A stretch of DNA of 64,000 nucleotides. Origin: Incurvaria masculella. Taxonomy: Eukaryota > Arthropoda > Insecta > Lepidoptera > Incurvariidae. The translations under genes were made by a program, and so were the position numbers. Each line of letters opens with the position of its first letter. The first letter of the stretch is position 1. Positions 21,801-33,249 of the stretch are shown piece after piece. Below the pieces are notes generated by a model, which saw nothing but the letters and a program-made list of their open reading frames with translations, did not search any database and was not told where the DNA came from. The stretch spans positions 4,920,501 through 4,984,500 of the forward strand of contig OX335651.1 of assembly GCA_946894095.1 (NCBI GenBank). The letters are read 5' to 3'.

Positions 21801-22347
21801 GGAGGTCACGACATTTTTGGTCACGATAAGGTAAATGGCTGAATCTGGGTTCACATGATAGAGAACAACCCTCTGATGCTAAATATGTCGGTCTGCCCAT
21901 GCCAAGTGGTTGCGTTATCTAGATTGGCTATATAAAATAGATGCTGGTATGTACCTGCTGATAAATATACTGATTGTCTGGAAACATTCGATACCTATTA
22001 TTTATTCAACAAAAACCAGTCGGTTTTTTAATTGAATACGTAAATATACCTAAAGTTATATCTGTAACCTAAATCGTCTATAACTACGAATTGCAATTCA
22101 ATGTTTGTCCAGTTTTTGTATTGCTAAGCAAGTATGTACTGATACTTTCATGCTTCGTCATTTGCATCCATTTACCTTATCATATATATTTTTTGTCACC
22201 ATCACAACTTTTTCAGGCGCCTAATCTACATAACGCAACCACTTGGAACAGGCAGACTGAAAAATTTCGCTTCAGTGGGTTGGTCTTTATCCCGTGAACC
22301 CAATTTCAGCCATTTACGTTATCGTTACCATTTTTGTCGCGACCTCC
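21801..22347 (+). mobile_element. long-TIR MITE, family D
   Basis: 547 bp, starting ggaggtcacgacatttttgg and ending with its inverse. The inverted arms continue inward for about 150 bp, including atgccaagtggttgcgttat on the left and ataacgcaaccacttggaac on the right. No ORF. Confidence 0.78.
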
Positions 22348-22692
22348 TAGTCTATTTGATTTTGGAATGTATTGAGAGACATTGAAAAGATTACGTTTTA
22401 ACATTTCCGTATGAATCCATTTTTTACCGGATTTACAAAAATGTTTGGTCGTATGTTTTTTTGTTCGTTCACCGATTTCTCCGTCAGTTGTGGACCGATT
22501 TTGAATAATTTTTTCTTACGCTTTTTTTCTTATATGGGAATATTGATCCCTACATAATGTATCATTGTTTCGATAATGACTTCCTTCTTAGAGCTGCTTT
22601 CATAAGTATTTTTATTCGAAATTTGTCATTAGGTAAATTTAATTATGGATTATTTCAGTTCTTGTCCTATGGGCTACTCAACTTATATTCCG

Positions 22693-23094
22693 GTAGGTCA
22701 CGACATTTTTGGTCACGATAAGGTAAATAGCTGAATTTGGGTAGATTGGCTATATCAAATAGATGTTGGTATTTACCTGCTGATGAATATACTGATTGCC
22801 TAGAAATATTAATACCTATTAATTAAACAACAATAACTCGTCTGTTTTGTAATCGAATACTTAAAGATACCTAAAATTGTTGATAAAAAAGCATGCAATG
22901 CATGCTAAGCTTCGTATTTGCAGCCATTTACCTTATCAAATATATTTTTTGTCACCATAACAATTTTTTCAGGCGCCTTATCTACGTAACGCAACCACTT
23001 GGCGCAGGCCGACTGACATATTTAGCTTAGGAGGGTTGGTCTTTATCCTATGAATCCAGTTTCAGCCATTTATGTTATCGTTGCCATTTTTATA
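22693..23094 (+). mobile_element. long-TIR MITE, family D, second copy with deletion
   Basis: Same orientation as the copy 350 bp upstream. It starts gtaggtcacgacatttttgg; the left subterminal region is deleted and the last bases of the right end are lost (gttgccatttttatag). Confidence 0.75.
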
Positions 23095-23621
23095 GTTATG
23101 GCTATTATATATCCATCCTAATTGTTTTACCTGAAGAAGAAAGATGATAGATCTATAATAGTCGTAACATGGTGCACTCCGGCCTCAGTGTTAATCATGG
23201 ATGTACCGTACCGTACTTAGTGAACAAATACTAAATAATATTATGTTACCAAATGTGTACTTATCCCTTATAGAGTACGCGTAAGTATTTGAGCATTTTA
23301 CATTACCTGAGGATTTTACCTTTTCTACATGCTTGAATTTTTGTGGTTCTTTACCTTTTTGTAAATTGGGCCCTGAGATGTTCTCATATTGCGATAGCTT
23401 CATATCAACTGTTCTAACATGGATATGTATTTAGGCTTAAAATTACCTTAATTTTATGAGCGATCCAAATATATAGATACTTATACTATAGATATAGAAC
23501 TTAAAAATATGTCTTCCTGATATCTATATTAATAGAATGTATGTTCCTGTATTATAAGAATGAAGAAATGTTCTATGGTCCTCTGGTAATTGTTTGTCCG
23601 TCGGCCACACCTGTCAACCTT

Positions 23622-23960
23622 GGTAGCTCAGTAGCTCGACGCCTTGCCAATTGATTAGCTGGGTGAAGCCAACTCTGAGCGCGGTTGGGTTCTAGATGGT
23701 GATTGTTATCATCCGTTCAGGCTGGCCGTGGTACGGACTGCACGTAAATCTCCGTACTTACTAAGTCGTAGGGTTAATTCCCCCTGGGTTGTTACCATTG
23801 CATTGAATGAACGCTGGTCGAAGCGCCAATGAAAATTGTCCGTGCTTTCCATCCAGTTCAATGGAGCTGACCAATATAAGGAAGACCCTGGCATGGCACC
23901 TACATAGTTCCCATGTGGTGTATTAGGCTAGTATCATGACGGGCAGTTTGGTATTACATA
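23622..23960 (+). mobile_element. SINE, 5S-type head
   Basis: cttggtagctcagtagctcg, gcggttgggttctagatggt, ggctggccgtggtacggact, then the body to about 23960. Confidence 0.72.
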
Positions 23961-24082
23961 GCTAAGGCACCTAGACATGCAAAAGAAAACAGAATTGAAG
24001 AATAAAGAAACAACTGAGTGGCTCAAAACAAAAAAAAGTTACTTTTATATTTCTTTTATTAAATTAACATAACATCAACATT

Positions 24083-24333
24083 AGCAGTCGTATTCAGAGT
24101 GAACTGTCAAAATTTAATACGGGTTTATCATCGGACTAACCATACAAAATGCGACTTAGTACGGACATAATTCTGAATATTACTATAACAGCCTATCATA
24201 TTATTATATTCAGAGTGGGCGGACTAACTTTAATACGCCGTTTATGCCTGGACTAAACGGGTTTTTGTGTGGTTAGTCCGGTGCTAAACCCGTACTAAAT
24301 TTTGATAGGTTCACTCTGAAAACGACTGTTTCC
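24083..24333. mobile_element. MITE with cagtcgtattcagagtgaac ends
   Basis: The left end gcagtcgtattcagagtgaac is matched by gttcactctgaaaacgactg on the right, with inner pairs such as aaaatttaatacgggt / acccgtactaaatttt. Pieces of the same family are at about 5440-5530 and 30645-30672. Confidence 0.7.
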
Positions 24334-24426
24334 AGCGTTAGCGTTATGAGATAACACAAAATTTTGTACATTTTTGTGTGATTCCGGGGTTATCTCATAG
24401 TGCTAACGTTATCTATTAGCGGACTT

Positions 24427-24592
24427 AGGGCCGAGTGCACGAAAGGACAAAAAAAATTCGTCAACGTACGATTAAACACGTCATTTTGTATAGACAGTAT
24501 GGAAGGAACTCCATGGGGTTCACTAAAAGTGACGTGTTTGAACATTGATTAACTCGGCCTTCTCTTGGTGCAATCAGGGCTTAGGCTTATAG
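24427..24592 (-). mobile_element. short foldback MITE, family A
   Basis: About 166 bp from gggccgagtgcacgaaagga to ggtgcaatcagggc. The ends pair as an imperfect inverted repeat, and the inner arms are acacgtcattttg / aaaagtgacgtgt. Confidence 0.8.
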
Positions 24593-25084
24593 TAACAATG
24601 GCGGGCCATTGGAATGCGAACACTATTTTGACCGTTCTTTCGAGTGGCAGAATCTGCATGAGTTCAAATGATTTGTGAATGTATGTCGGTTTAGATCTGT
24701 CGATTTGTTAGTAGGTACTTACAATTGCTCGATTTGATGTTGTTACACTTCCGATACCGGAAAATATTTCCGACTATTCTTTGGCTTTATCTTTCATAGT
24801 TACTATGCTTGGTTATCAATATAAAGTTACGTAGTTATTGCAAAAATGCATAGAAAGTGATAAAAAATGTGTTTCGAATTTTCAAAACCATTCATGATTT
24901 GAGCCTACCGGAAGTTTAACTACATTAAATTAACCGACAGTAAGTAGGTACCTCTTGTACAGTGTTTGTAAGCTTATTACACAATGTTCAAAAAAGTATT
25001 TTATCTTATAGAAATTAAATATTTATGATAAGAACAGTTTTTTTTGTCACCTCGGTAACCCGGTTGTGCGATGCCTAGGGTTTC

Positions 25085-25395
25085 CATAATCGAGATTCAG
25101 CAACCGTGGGCGAGGTCGGGTGGTGGATGGGTGACCGTTTTCGACCGTCTAGGCTGGCCATGGTCCGGATTCCAACTAAAACTGTAGAACCCCTTCCTTA
25201 CTTACTAATTGGTAGGGATATTCCTACCCGGGTTGGTATAATGGTGTTGACTGAAAGTTGGTCGTACGGCAATGAAAATTGTCAGTCAGTGTGTTCCACA
25301 CTGTTGCCGTGCGTTTCAAGGAAGGTCCTGGCATGGGATCTAGTTCCCATGTGGTGTGGAGGACTAAATGTCACGACAGTTGGTATAAAGAGTAG
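25085..25395 (+). mobile_element. SINE, 5S-type head
   Basis: cgtgggcgaggtcgggtggt, ggatgggtgaccgttttcga, ccttccttacttactaattg, then the body to the gtcacgacagttggtataaa tail region. Confidence 0.72.
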
Positions 25396-26272
25396 TGTTT
25401 TTAAATCAAAGCTTCCCCAACGTTTTCAAGGAACCGAATTATTTTTTACCGAGCACATCTCCTTCCTCATTGCTCTGAGACTGCGCCATACGAATGAGTT
25501 TCGAACGCCACTCCCGTTCTTTCTTATTCGCCCATCGATCGAGCTCCATCTGATTGTTGTTTATTGTTTATTCATCTTTCATAGACAGTTCAATGCACTC
25601 GGATTAGTCATATTTTAATATTTGCCAGTTCAACTAAATACAGCAAAGAAGAACTGCCAAGAAACTTTTCTGTATTTTTTAAACTAAGTTTATTTTATAC
25701 GTACGCGTAAAAAAAACATCTAGTCTAAATTTACAATAGCGTTTCTCAAATGTTTAAAGAAAACACAAGTAAAACTCTAAACTAAAAATATTTCACGAAA
25801 ATCAATAATGCATGACGTATATCGAATAACTGTAATAATATATAACCGAATATCGGTTTATTTGCAAAGACTATCCCAGCCACGTTGCCAATTGGTAGGC
25901 CAGTCCCCACAAACAGCACCCGTTCATTCACGAGAATCACGCCGGGTCCAGCCATCTCATTTCTCAACCATATTTTATTTTATTGTTTGTTGAGCTGACA
26001 GTGGCATTGCGCTTTAGGCTATGACCTCGGAGGTAACTATTTGTGTTTCTAGTTCTATTTTAGGGAAAGAGGTGACCCGAACCAAGCGTCACCGAAAGCA
26101 AGGATCACTGCAGTGGCAACAAGAAAAAAATATGAAACGTTTAGTTAAACACTATACTCGTTTGGACATGAATATATTAATAATAATAGTTTATTTCAGG
26201 CATGTACCCATAGACAAGATTGTAATTATAAATAGAGTAACATCAACACTTAATACTTAAACACTAGTTTAA

Positions 26273-26432
26273 GCCCCGGTTGCACGAAGAAACGGCTGAG
26301 TTAATCAATGTTCAAACACGTCACTTTTAGTGAACCGCGTAGAGTTCCTTCCATACTGTCCACACAAAGTGACGTGTTTGATCGTACGTTGACGTTGATT
26401 CAGATTTTTTGTCCTTTCGTACACTCGGCCCT
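26273..26432 (+). mobile_element. short foldback MITE, family A
   Basis: gccccggttgcacgaagaaa to tcgtacactcggccct, opposite orientation to the 24427 copy. Confidence 0.8.
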
Positions 26433-28470
26433 AAATCAGAGCATTGCCACTTGTCGGATTTACTATTACAAAATGTTTCTTATACAAACTATTGTTTTTA
26501 AAAAATGGCATTGTTGCACTTACCGACGCGTTCTACAAAAGCAGCTGTCGTCTTTCTCATATATGCGTTGAATTGAAGTTCAAAATCATAAAAAAGTACA
26601 AATTATGCCGGCCTTCAAATACGCTCGTGCGGAAATTCCGCAACACGTAACGGCATATTTGGTCAAGATCGAAGGAAAAAACTAGCATAATCGGGATTTA
26701 TTTTGATAGTCATGGCGACATTATTATCCCATAGACAGCCGCCATATTTTATTTTTGAGAGAAGTCTACCGAAAAACTCGTTCGAAGTGGTGGTGCGTCA
26801 CGCGTCTTATGGGCATGCTTGAAGTTAATATACAGTTTCACGATAACATTTTGTAGTAAATTTATCACAAATTTTCTATATTCAGAATAAGTAGTAGTAG
26901 TTTGTGATAATTCCTTTTGATTTAAGTGTTATTTTGATTTGATTCTCGAACTGCAGAATTTCGTCACATCCATTACGTAACGTGTTGTATAAGGGATGGC
27001 AAACGTAACGTAATGGAATTAATAGGCAGTGTACACACACTGTACAATGACTAAAATTGTATCAAATCGTATCGTACTTCTAATAGTCCCAATATGATTT
27101 ATCTCACCAGTGCGAACACGATCGATACTATTTCTCGCAGTTCTCCTATTCTTTCGTTATACACTTCGATCAATTCGTCAGCGGGACTACGTGGAAAACC
27201 TATTTCTCCAAGTCTTACTATTATTTATTTTTAAAGTTTTGCAAGGTTGCTAAGAAAAAGTAATATATATTAATATTTATATATAAATATATATAATATA
27301 ATAACTATTACTATATTTTATCACCTTTGCGGGAAAAAAAAAGAAACATGACCTCTTGGTCATGTTTCTTTTTTTTATTATATCTCTTGATTATGTCGTT
27401 TAATGCTGAAAAGGATATTCTTCTTATTAGTCCTTAGCAACCCCAAAATCAATCAAAGCCATACCTATACCGGGTGTTAACGGTGGTATAATCCAAGCTT
27501 TAACCAGTTATTTCTTGGCCTATTTGGATCTATCTCCTCTGGTACCTTTGCCTGCCTAAGCTTTTTCCATAATGTGATACCATGGTATCGAATGCTCGAG
27601 AAAGATCCAGAAAGCATGCAAAGACTGAGGTACATCTAGTGGTATGTTTCAATGCGAGTATTGCCATATCTCTTGACACGGAATATGAAACGGAAGCGAT
27701 GATGTTCCCGGCAAGTAACGGTCCCGGCTATAACGGAATCCTGTGAAAATCTGCCGATACGAAAAAGCCGGTCAAGCGTGAAAGTGTTCGCGTGCCGAGG
27801 GTCCCGTCACTGCTGAAGATGGACATTGGTCATGTTGGGAATGTCAGAAGAAGAAATTCGTCCTAGCCTGATGATTATTTTGCAATTGCATACAAATTAT
27901 GCTTTAGAAATCTACCTTTTTCTTAAAAATTATGACGTTTTGAGCAAAAGTAATGAGTTGGTATACAACTACTTAAGACCCGCAATATGTACATATATTT
28001 GTACTTTTTTTCAGAATTTTAATCTAATAGGAAAACAATTCGGGACAAAAAAGTGTGACCAAAACCAGACCTAAAGGTCCCTTTTTTCGCTGTTTTCTAC
28101 GAGACCCTAAAAACGACTAAGAAAAGGTACAAGTAAAAAATAGAAATTGCAAAACATTTGTAATTATAATTAATACAAATGTTTATTAGCACAACATTTT
28201 ACATTCACGATAAGCAGTTTAAATATGCTGTAAGAAATCACTTAAATATGCTCTTAGTAAACGGCATCACCCTAGACTAGACGCCACACATTAGATAAAC
28301 AGGTAAAGTTATAACTGCATTTTCAAAACCAAACATAGGTATGCACGCATGAGGAAACGTAAATGGGCAAGTATTCAGAACAATCCTATCAGTCTTTGAT
28401 TCTCGTTGGTGGTAGGTTTCCTCACCATGTATGTACCTACCACTCCTTTACCGTAAAGCATTCGTGTTGC
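26433..28470. other. no gene seen
   Basis: AT-rich; contains the 27335 hairpin. Short ORFs (for example 27826-28074) show no domain. Confidence 0.45.
27335..27376. repeat. perfect hairpin
   Basis: 19-bp arms (27335-27353 and 27358-27376: A8 gaaacatgacc and its inverse) around tctt. Confidence 0.85.
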
Positions 28471-28473
28471 TTC

Positions 28474-28578
28474 AAACTCTAACCGTGTATTGATTGACCC
28501 AACGCTCTAAACTCTAACCGTGTATTGATTGACCCAACGCTCTAAACTCTAACCGTGTTTTGATTGACCCAACGCTCT
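28474..28578 (+). repeat. 35-bp tandem repeat, 3 copies
   Basis: Three head-to-tail units beginning aaactctaaccgtgtattga and ending acccaacgctct. The third has one a-to-t change. Confidence 0.9.
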
Positions 28579-28874
28579 GGTGGAGAAGCGCGGCTCGATT
28601 CGCTTGACCAAAAGCGCTGAGAAAAAATGAATAATATTCCCGCCGTCTCGTCGCTCCGCCCATCATGCGCCACCGAGGCTCCTGCACTCCCTTGGCGAAC
28701 TTTATCGGCGGCAGGCGAGCGCCGCCGTGCCACCGAATAAATAACTAACGTGCCATGCCGCACCAACACGTGGCTTCCGAACCACGAAAGACAAACCCAT
28801 AAGCAAAGAGAGTATAATCACCTAAGCACATAAGCCTAGCGTCTTATGACGTACACGTTAGTATTCTTTTTTAA

Positions 28875-29360
28875 GGTGGCCCAACCCGGCGGGACTAACT
28901 CATTCGCGGGCACGGTACAAAACCGTGCTGTTGCGCTCTGGGACCTTCTCTGTTTCAAAGAATAAGACAGGCTCCGTGATGAGGAAGATGCAACATGTCC
29001 ACAAAAAAGACAATGTGCATAGTGTATGGTTTGGTAAGATTTACGAAAATTTTATTTTCAAAACGACTTATAGCTAAAAGTAAACCACGACCGCTGTAGT
29101 CAAAAATCTAACAAAAACCAACTTCTTACTTTATCATTGCGTAATCCACCTCCAAAGTTATTGTAAAAAACGCGCGAAAAATTCGAACTTTCGGACCTTA
29201 TAACTTGGAAACCAAACACAATTTTACAATGCCTACGGTCATCAGACATCTAGTTCGATCAAATAAAGCTATTTTGAGCAACATTTTGGATCTTTGACAA
29301 GGAATATGGGCGTGCTCTTCTTTCCCCGTTTGTATGGGGAGTTGAGCGGGATGGCCTACC
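28875..29360 (+). mobile_element. TTAA MITE, family B, internal deletion
   Basis: TTAA at 28871-28874 and 29361-29364. About 60 bp are missing between caaaaaccaa and cttcttac relative to the other copies. Confidence 0.87.
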
Positions 29361-29364
29361 TTAA

Positions 29365-30305
29365 CGTCGGAACTCACACAGAAAGCATACAATTACGAAT
29401 ACATTTAAAGTGATAAGGGACGGAGCAGTCATTGCTGATTTATACGATTTGTATCATATTTACAATCTATCAAAGTTGAAACGAAAATGAAAATGGTGCA
29501 TCCACAGATTAGTTTCCAAACTCACGCTTCCTGATCGAGAAGCGCGGCACAATCCGCGCCACAAACGGCCACGAACACGCTGAGGAAACATTTTCGCCTC
29601 GCCAAGAGTAGCGCCGCCGCTACGCCCCACCACAGTGCGCCGCCACCATCACAGAACATATAATATCCTAGCCACCATCCTGCGCCTTCGTGGCCACCGC
29701 CTTGTCGCCCGCGGCTGCTCCTCCAAATCGCGCGCTCACCTTTCATTCAATCTTACTGCTCATTCCGATTTGAACTTTAATCGATTACACTGCTTAAAGC
29801 GTATGCAAGCATCCCGAATCAGATGGCACGCTCAAAGCAGTAAGCATTACGAACGATTCGGACCGTACGATACAGAAACAAAACAACAAACATGGAAGAT
29901 CTAATCAATTGCTCTGTTGAACTGGAATTTACAACTGAGGTACATTCAACGGATTGTAAAAAAACAGGTGGAAAGACGATAGACTTGTCTTTAGAAACAT
30001 CCAAAAGTGACATTAACCGTTCCACAAACGGTGCCTTACCTCCCAAGCGTGAGCACTGTGTACGGCATTGCGCGACGCAGCGCTAACTTAATGCCGTTCA
30101 TGGGACGCCATTTTGAGGGCTGTAAACGTGAATCGGACCAGTTTTGAGCGTGCTTGTGTTTACGATGGTTCAAATAGGACCGCGACCTTATTCCGTGGTT
30201 ACCTCGCCAACTGACCAATCGGTGGCGGGTGTCCGCGGTACCGCTTGTTTTTCGCCAGAGAGGCGAGTGCCGCAGTCCGGATTGCTCTAGTCTAGACCAT
30301 ATCTA
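29365..30305. other. possible gene fragment, not recognised
   Basis: CpG-rich block 29520-29720 resembles 28580-28750 (both contain gagaagcgcggc and gctgag). An ATG in good context at 29892 opens a 64-codon ORF with a donor-like gtacat after 16 codons. No family match, so it is not called as a gene. Confidence 0.3.
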
Positions 30306-30467
30306 GCCCCGGTTGCACGAAGAGACGGCCAAGTTAATCAGTGTTCAAACACGTCACTTTTAGTGATCCGTATGGAGTTCCTTCCATACTGTCCACACAA
30401 GGTGGCGTGTTTGATCATACTTTGACGTTGATTTTGATTTTTTGTACGTTCGTGCACTCGGTCCCTA
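30306..30467 (+). mobile_element. short foldback MITE, family A (left arm of a compound inverted repeat)
   Basis: gccccggttgcacgaagaga to cgtgcactcggtccct. An inverted partner lies at 31845-32006. Confidence 0.8.
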
Positions 30468-30924
30468 GACACACATTCGATTTTTTCCGTCCGGAATTTG
30501 GCGATTCAGGCCCGGGATACACATCAGGGTTCCTGATCGGGTTTCCTTATCATGAATCAGAATCTGCCTCTCCGGACGCAACGCCTACATACAAAATCTA
30601 TGGCTCAGGACACACTCATCCGAATTTTGTATGGTTAGTTCGATGCTGATAAGATGCTCTCTGAATACGACTGACAGTCTTTACTGAATCCGGACCATCG
30701 TAGCCCCGCCCATCTTTTCTGATCCGGAAGGAATTGTGGCCCGTGCGTCAGGAATTCAGATTCTGAAGAATACATTCCAAATGCAGCAATTACTGCTATA
30801 TTTATACATATATGCAGCTATATTTTCCATGATCCGCCACCGTACGAGAAAAAGCGTGAGTCATTCCTGCGCCACAGACTAGCAACAAATTACATTCGGC
30901 GTCAGGGGTGTGTGCATCCATGTA

Positions 30925-31271
30925 GGTGGCGCCACAGCAGTTCGTCAATATTTCTGCTATAGTTCCCCAAAAATAGGAAGTTTCTAATCATCACTGTAGT
31001 GGCGAGCAGACTACGCAGTTATGTATTAATCTCATACATCTGTATTCAGATTGGGCTACTTACTAAATAGCTAAAAGTTGCTAATTGTAAATGGCAACTT
31101 TTTGCATACACTCAGAATAATCTACGCGATTCTAGCTTATTTGTATAATATTTTAATGAGATGAAATATATAACCGAATAATGTGCTCGCCAGTACAGTT
31201 ATAGTTTGTAACTTCCTATGTTTAAGGAGTTATAGCAGAAATAACTACGCACAACTTTAGCGCCATCTACT
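30925..31271. mobile_element. nested foldback MITE
   Basis: About 347 bp with inverted arms of about 90 bp: gtggcgccacagcagttcgt, cccaaaaataggaagtttct and gtggcgagcagac on the left, matched by ctcgccagtaca, aacttcctatgtttaaggag and tttagcgccatctac on the right. It forms the loop of the compound inverted repeat. Confidence 0.7.
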
Positions 31272-31374
31272 TTGACGCACTCACCCCTTTAAAACGTGCT
31301 ATGCGGGTCTCCGCGGGTAATTACCTAAGTTGAAATAATACTGGAGGCGTGCACTGGATTTTTTTTATGGAACC

Positions 31375-31612
31375 TTACTTGGATGGCTAATACCCTCGCT
31401 AATACCACATAACTACAGTCATGATCTTGACCCAATACACTACATTCAAGAAGGAATTAGGTGCCATACTAGGGCCTTTCCTTTATGAGCACTGTTACAT
31501 TGAACTGGTCCGAAACACGGACGATTTTTCGTTACCGGGCGGGAGGGGACCTACCGATTTACATGGATTCCGAACCATAGAGCTACTCGCATTCTTAGGA
31601 ACCGCCTCGGTT
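31375..31612 (-). mobile_element. SINE, partial, between the arms of the compound inverted repeat
   Basis: ttggatggctaataccctcg to gaaggaattaggtgccatac and cgaaccatagagctactcgc. The linker ctcgcattctta fits the tRNA-headed subfamily; the head is lost. Confidence 0.65.
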
Positions 31613-31844
31613 CAACCGCCTAGTGCGAATGGGGCCTTAACGACGCAGAATGTAATTTGTTGCTAGTCTGTGGCGCAGGATGAATCATTCCGTACAGCTA
31701 TTCTCCGGACGTGTGTCTGCACGTCGTGTGTTGATGTTCGTAGTATCTGCGTTCGGAACGCTTTTTTTTTAATTATTTCGGACACACGGGCTAGCATTCG
31801 TTCTGGATCAGGAAAGATGGGCGGGGCTACGGTTGTGCGGATTT

Positions 31845-32006
31845 AGGACCGAGTACACGAAAGGACAAAAAATTAAAATCAACGTCAAAGTATGATCAAA
31901 CACGTCACTTTGTGTGGACAGTATGGGAGGAACTCTATGCGGATCACTAAAAGTGACGTGTTTGAACATTGATTAACTCAGCAGTCTCTTCGTGCAACAG
32001 GGGCTC
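31845..32006 (-). mobile_element. short foldback MITE, family A (right arm of a compound inverted repeat)
   Basis: aggaccgagtacacgaaagg to cgtgcaacaggggct; inverted relative to 30306-30467. Confidence 0.8.
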
Positions 32007-32106
32007 AGTAAAGAGTGTGTGTCCCGGGCAATAAATGTTGTATGGAGGCGTTGCGTCCGGCATCCGGAGACAGTTTCTGATCCCTGATCAAGAAACCTGA
32101 CGTGTG

Positions 32107-33249
32107 TCCACGGCCGCGCAGCTCGCTTCCTACTCGTTAGGATATTATATTTTCTGTGCTCCCTTCGCGCGTTCTTCTGCGTTTATTTACTCTTTGCCTT
32201 TTTCGTTCGTACAGGCAACCAGTGTTGCCAGATCTACCGTATTTACGGTAGATCTACCGCCATCCAACTCATCCTACCTTTCTACCGTTGAGAGCTATAT
32301 TTTCTACTGTTTTTTCAACAAACCAATTAAAATTACATTTAATATTATGTTATGATATTAAAAATACAATTTATTTGAAACACACCCACATGTGAAGGTA
32401 GTTCGAATCGGAATGCGCCACACCCAATCCCAGTGAATGGTTTTGGGGATTACCAGAGTCGATGCGAGAATAAGCCGCGTCCATTGCTTTAAGCGTGAAC
32501 ATTTCTCGTCTCTGTCTAAAACAATGATGTGATAGAGAAAGCACTAATATGCTTCAATGATTGTGTTGCATCATTTGTGCGGAATAACGGAACAGAACGG
32601 AAATAATGCAATTATTTTATCCGCTATTCTTTCCTTCTTGTTATTTTGAGAGAGAAAAAAGGAAGACTGATTTTCAAATAGCGGTAAAAGCACCAGCCAA
32701 CACATTGCTGTTCAACAAAGAACTTCTAGGGCAGAAAATGTTAAGAAGAAAAGGAAATATGCTCAGCAGCTTAAACTCAGTGGTAATCAATCGAGTTATT
32801 TGAACCTTGTCTCCAAAACAGTAAAAAAGGACGTGAATATTCTTTTTATAAATCGTGTAATAAAGTCATTAACGTACCTTCCGGAAAGAAGAGTTAAATC
32901 TGGGATGCATACATAAAAAATATAGTCAACTACTACATTTCCAGCCCCAAATTATGTTACAAAAATCTACCGCTAAATCTACCTCTTTTTAGTTTAAGTT
33001 CCACTGCACTGACACTTCGCACGTCTGGCAACACTGCAGGCAACGACGAGCGCTAACGCAACTCGCACCTCATGTTAACTGTGACTATATCGATAGGATC
33101 GGCCGGCAATGCAGCTACTTTACATAGATTGACACGCTTCGAATCGAATATATTTCGGTTTTTTTCTTGATTGCTGGATCAACGTTAATTTTTCCATCTA
33201 CTACTCAGTCGTGACGGTCTTCCTAACCTAACTTATAACACGTGAAGCA
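32107..33249. other. region 5' of the polymerase ORF
   Basis: The motif gtagatctaccg occurs as a palindrome near 32250, and the related ccgctaaatctacc is near 32965. The pair gccagtgttgccagat-like / tctggcaacactgcagg flanks a Lys-rich broken reading frame (about 32640-32910). Possibly another decayed insertion; not identified. Confidence 0.35.

Larger units (their letters stand above)
23100..25084. other. repeat-bearing intergenic stretch
   Basis: Besides the listed SINE and MITEs, an inverted pair agcgttatgagataac / gttatctcatagtgct lies at about 24341-24410. No gene recognised. Confidence 0.45.
30306..32105. repeat. compound imperfect inverted repeat (about 1.8 kb)
   Basis: The left arm holds, in order, MITE A (30306-30467), block B (about 30505-30645, cggacgcaacgcctacatac), block C (about 30700-30735, tagccccgcccatctt) and block D (about 30868-30905, tgcgccacagactagcaaca). 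The right arm has D, C, A and B in reverse complement at about 31633-31685, 31795-31830, 31845-32006 and 32011-32105. A and B are swapped between arms, so the arms were hit by separate insertions. Confidence 0.75.

Noticed and set aside
25782..25967. Minus-strand 61-codon ORF
   Set aside because: No recognisable domain, overlapping open frames on both strands.
29892..30086. Possible 5' exon of an unknown gene (ATG in good context, donor-like gtacat)
   Set aside because: No homology, no downstream exon found, and the ORF is short.
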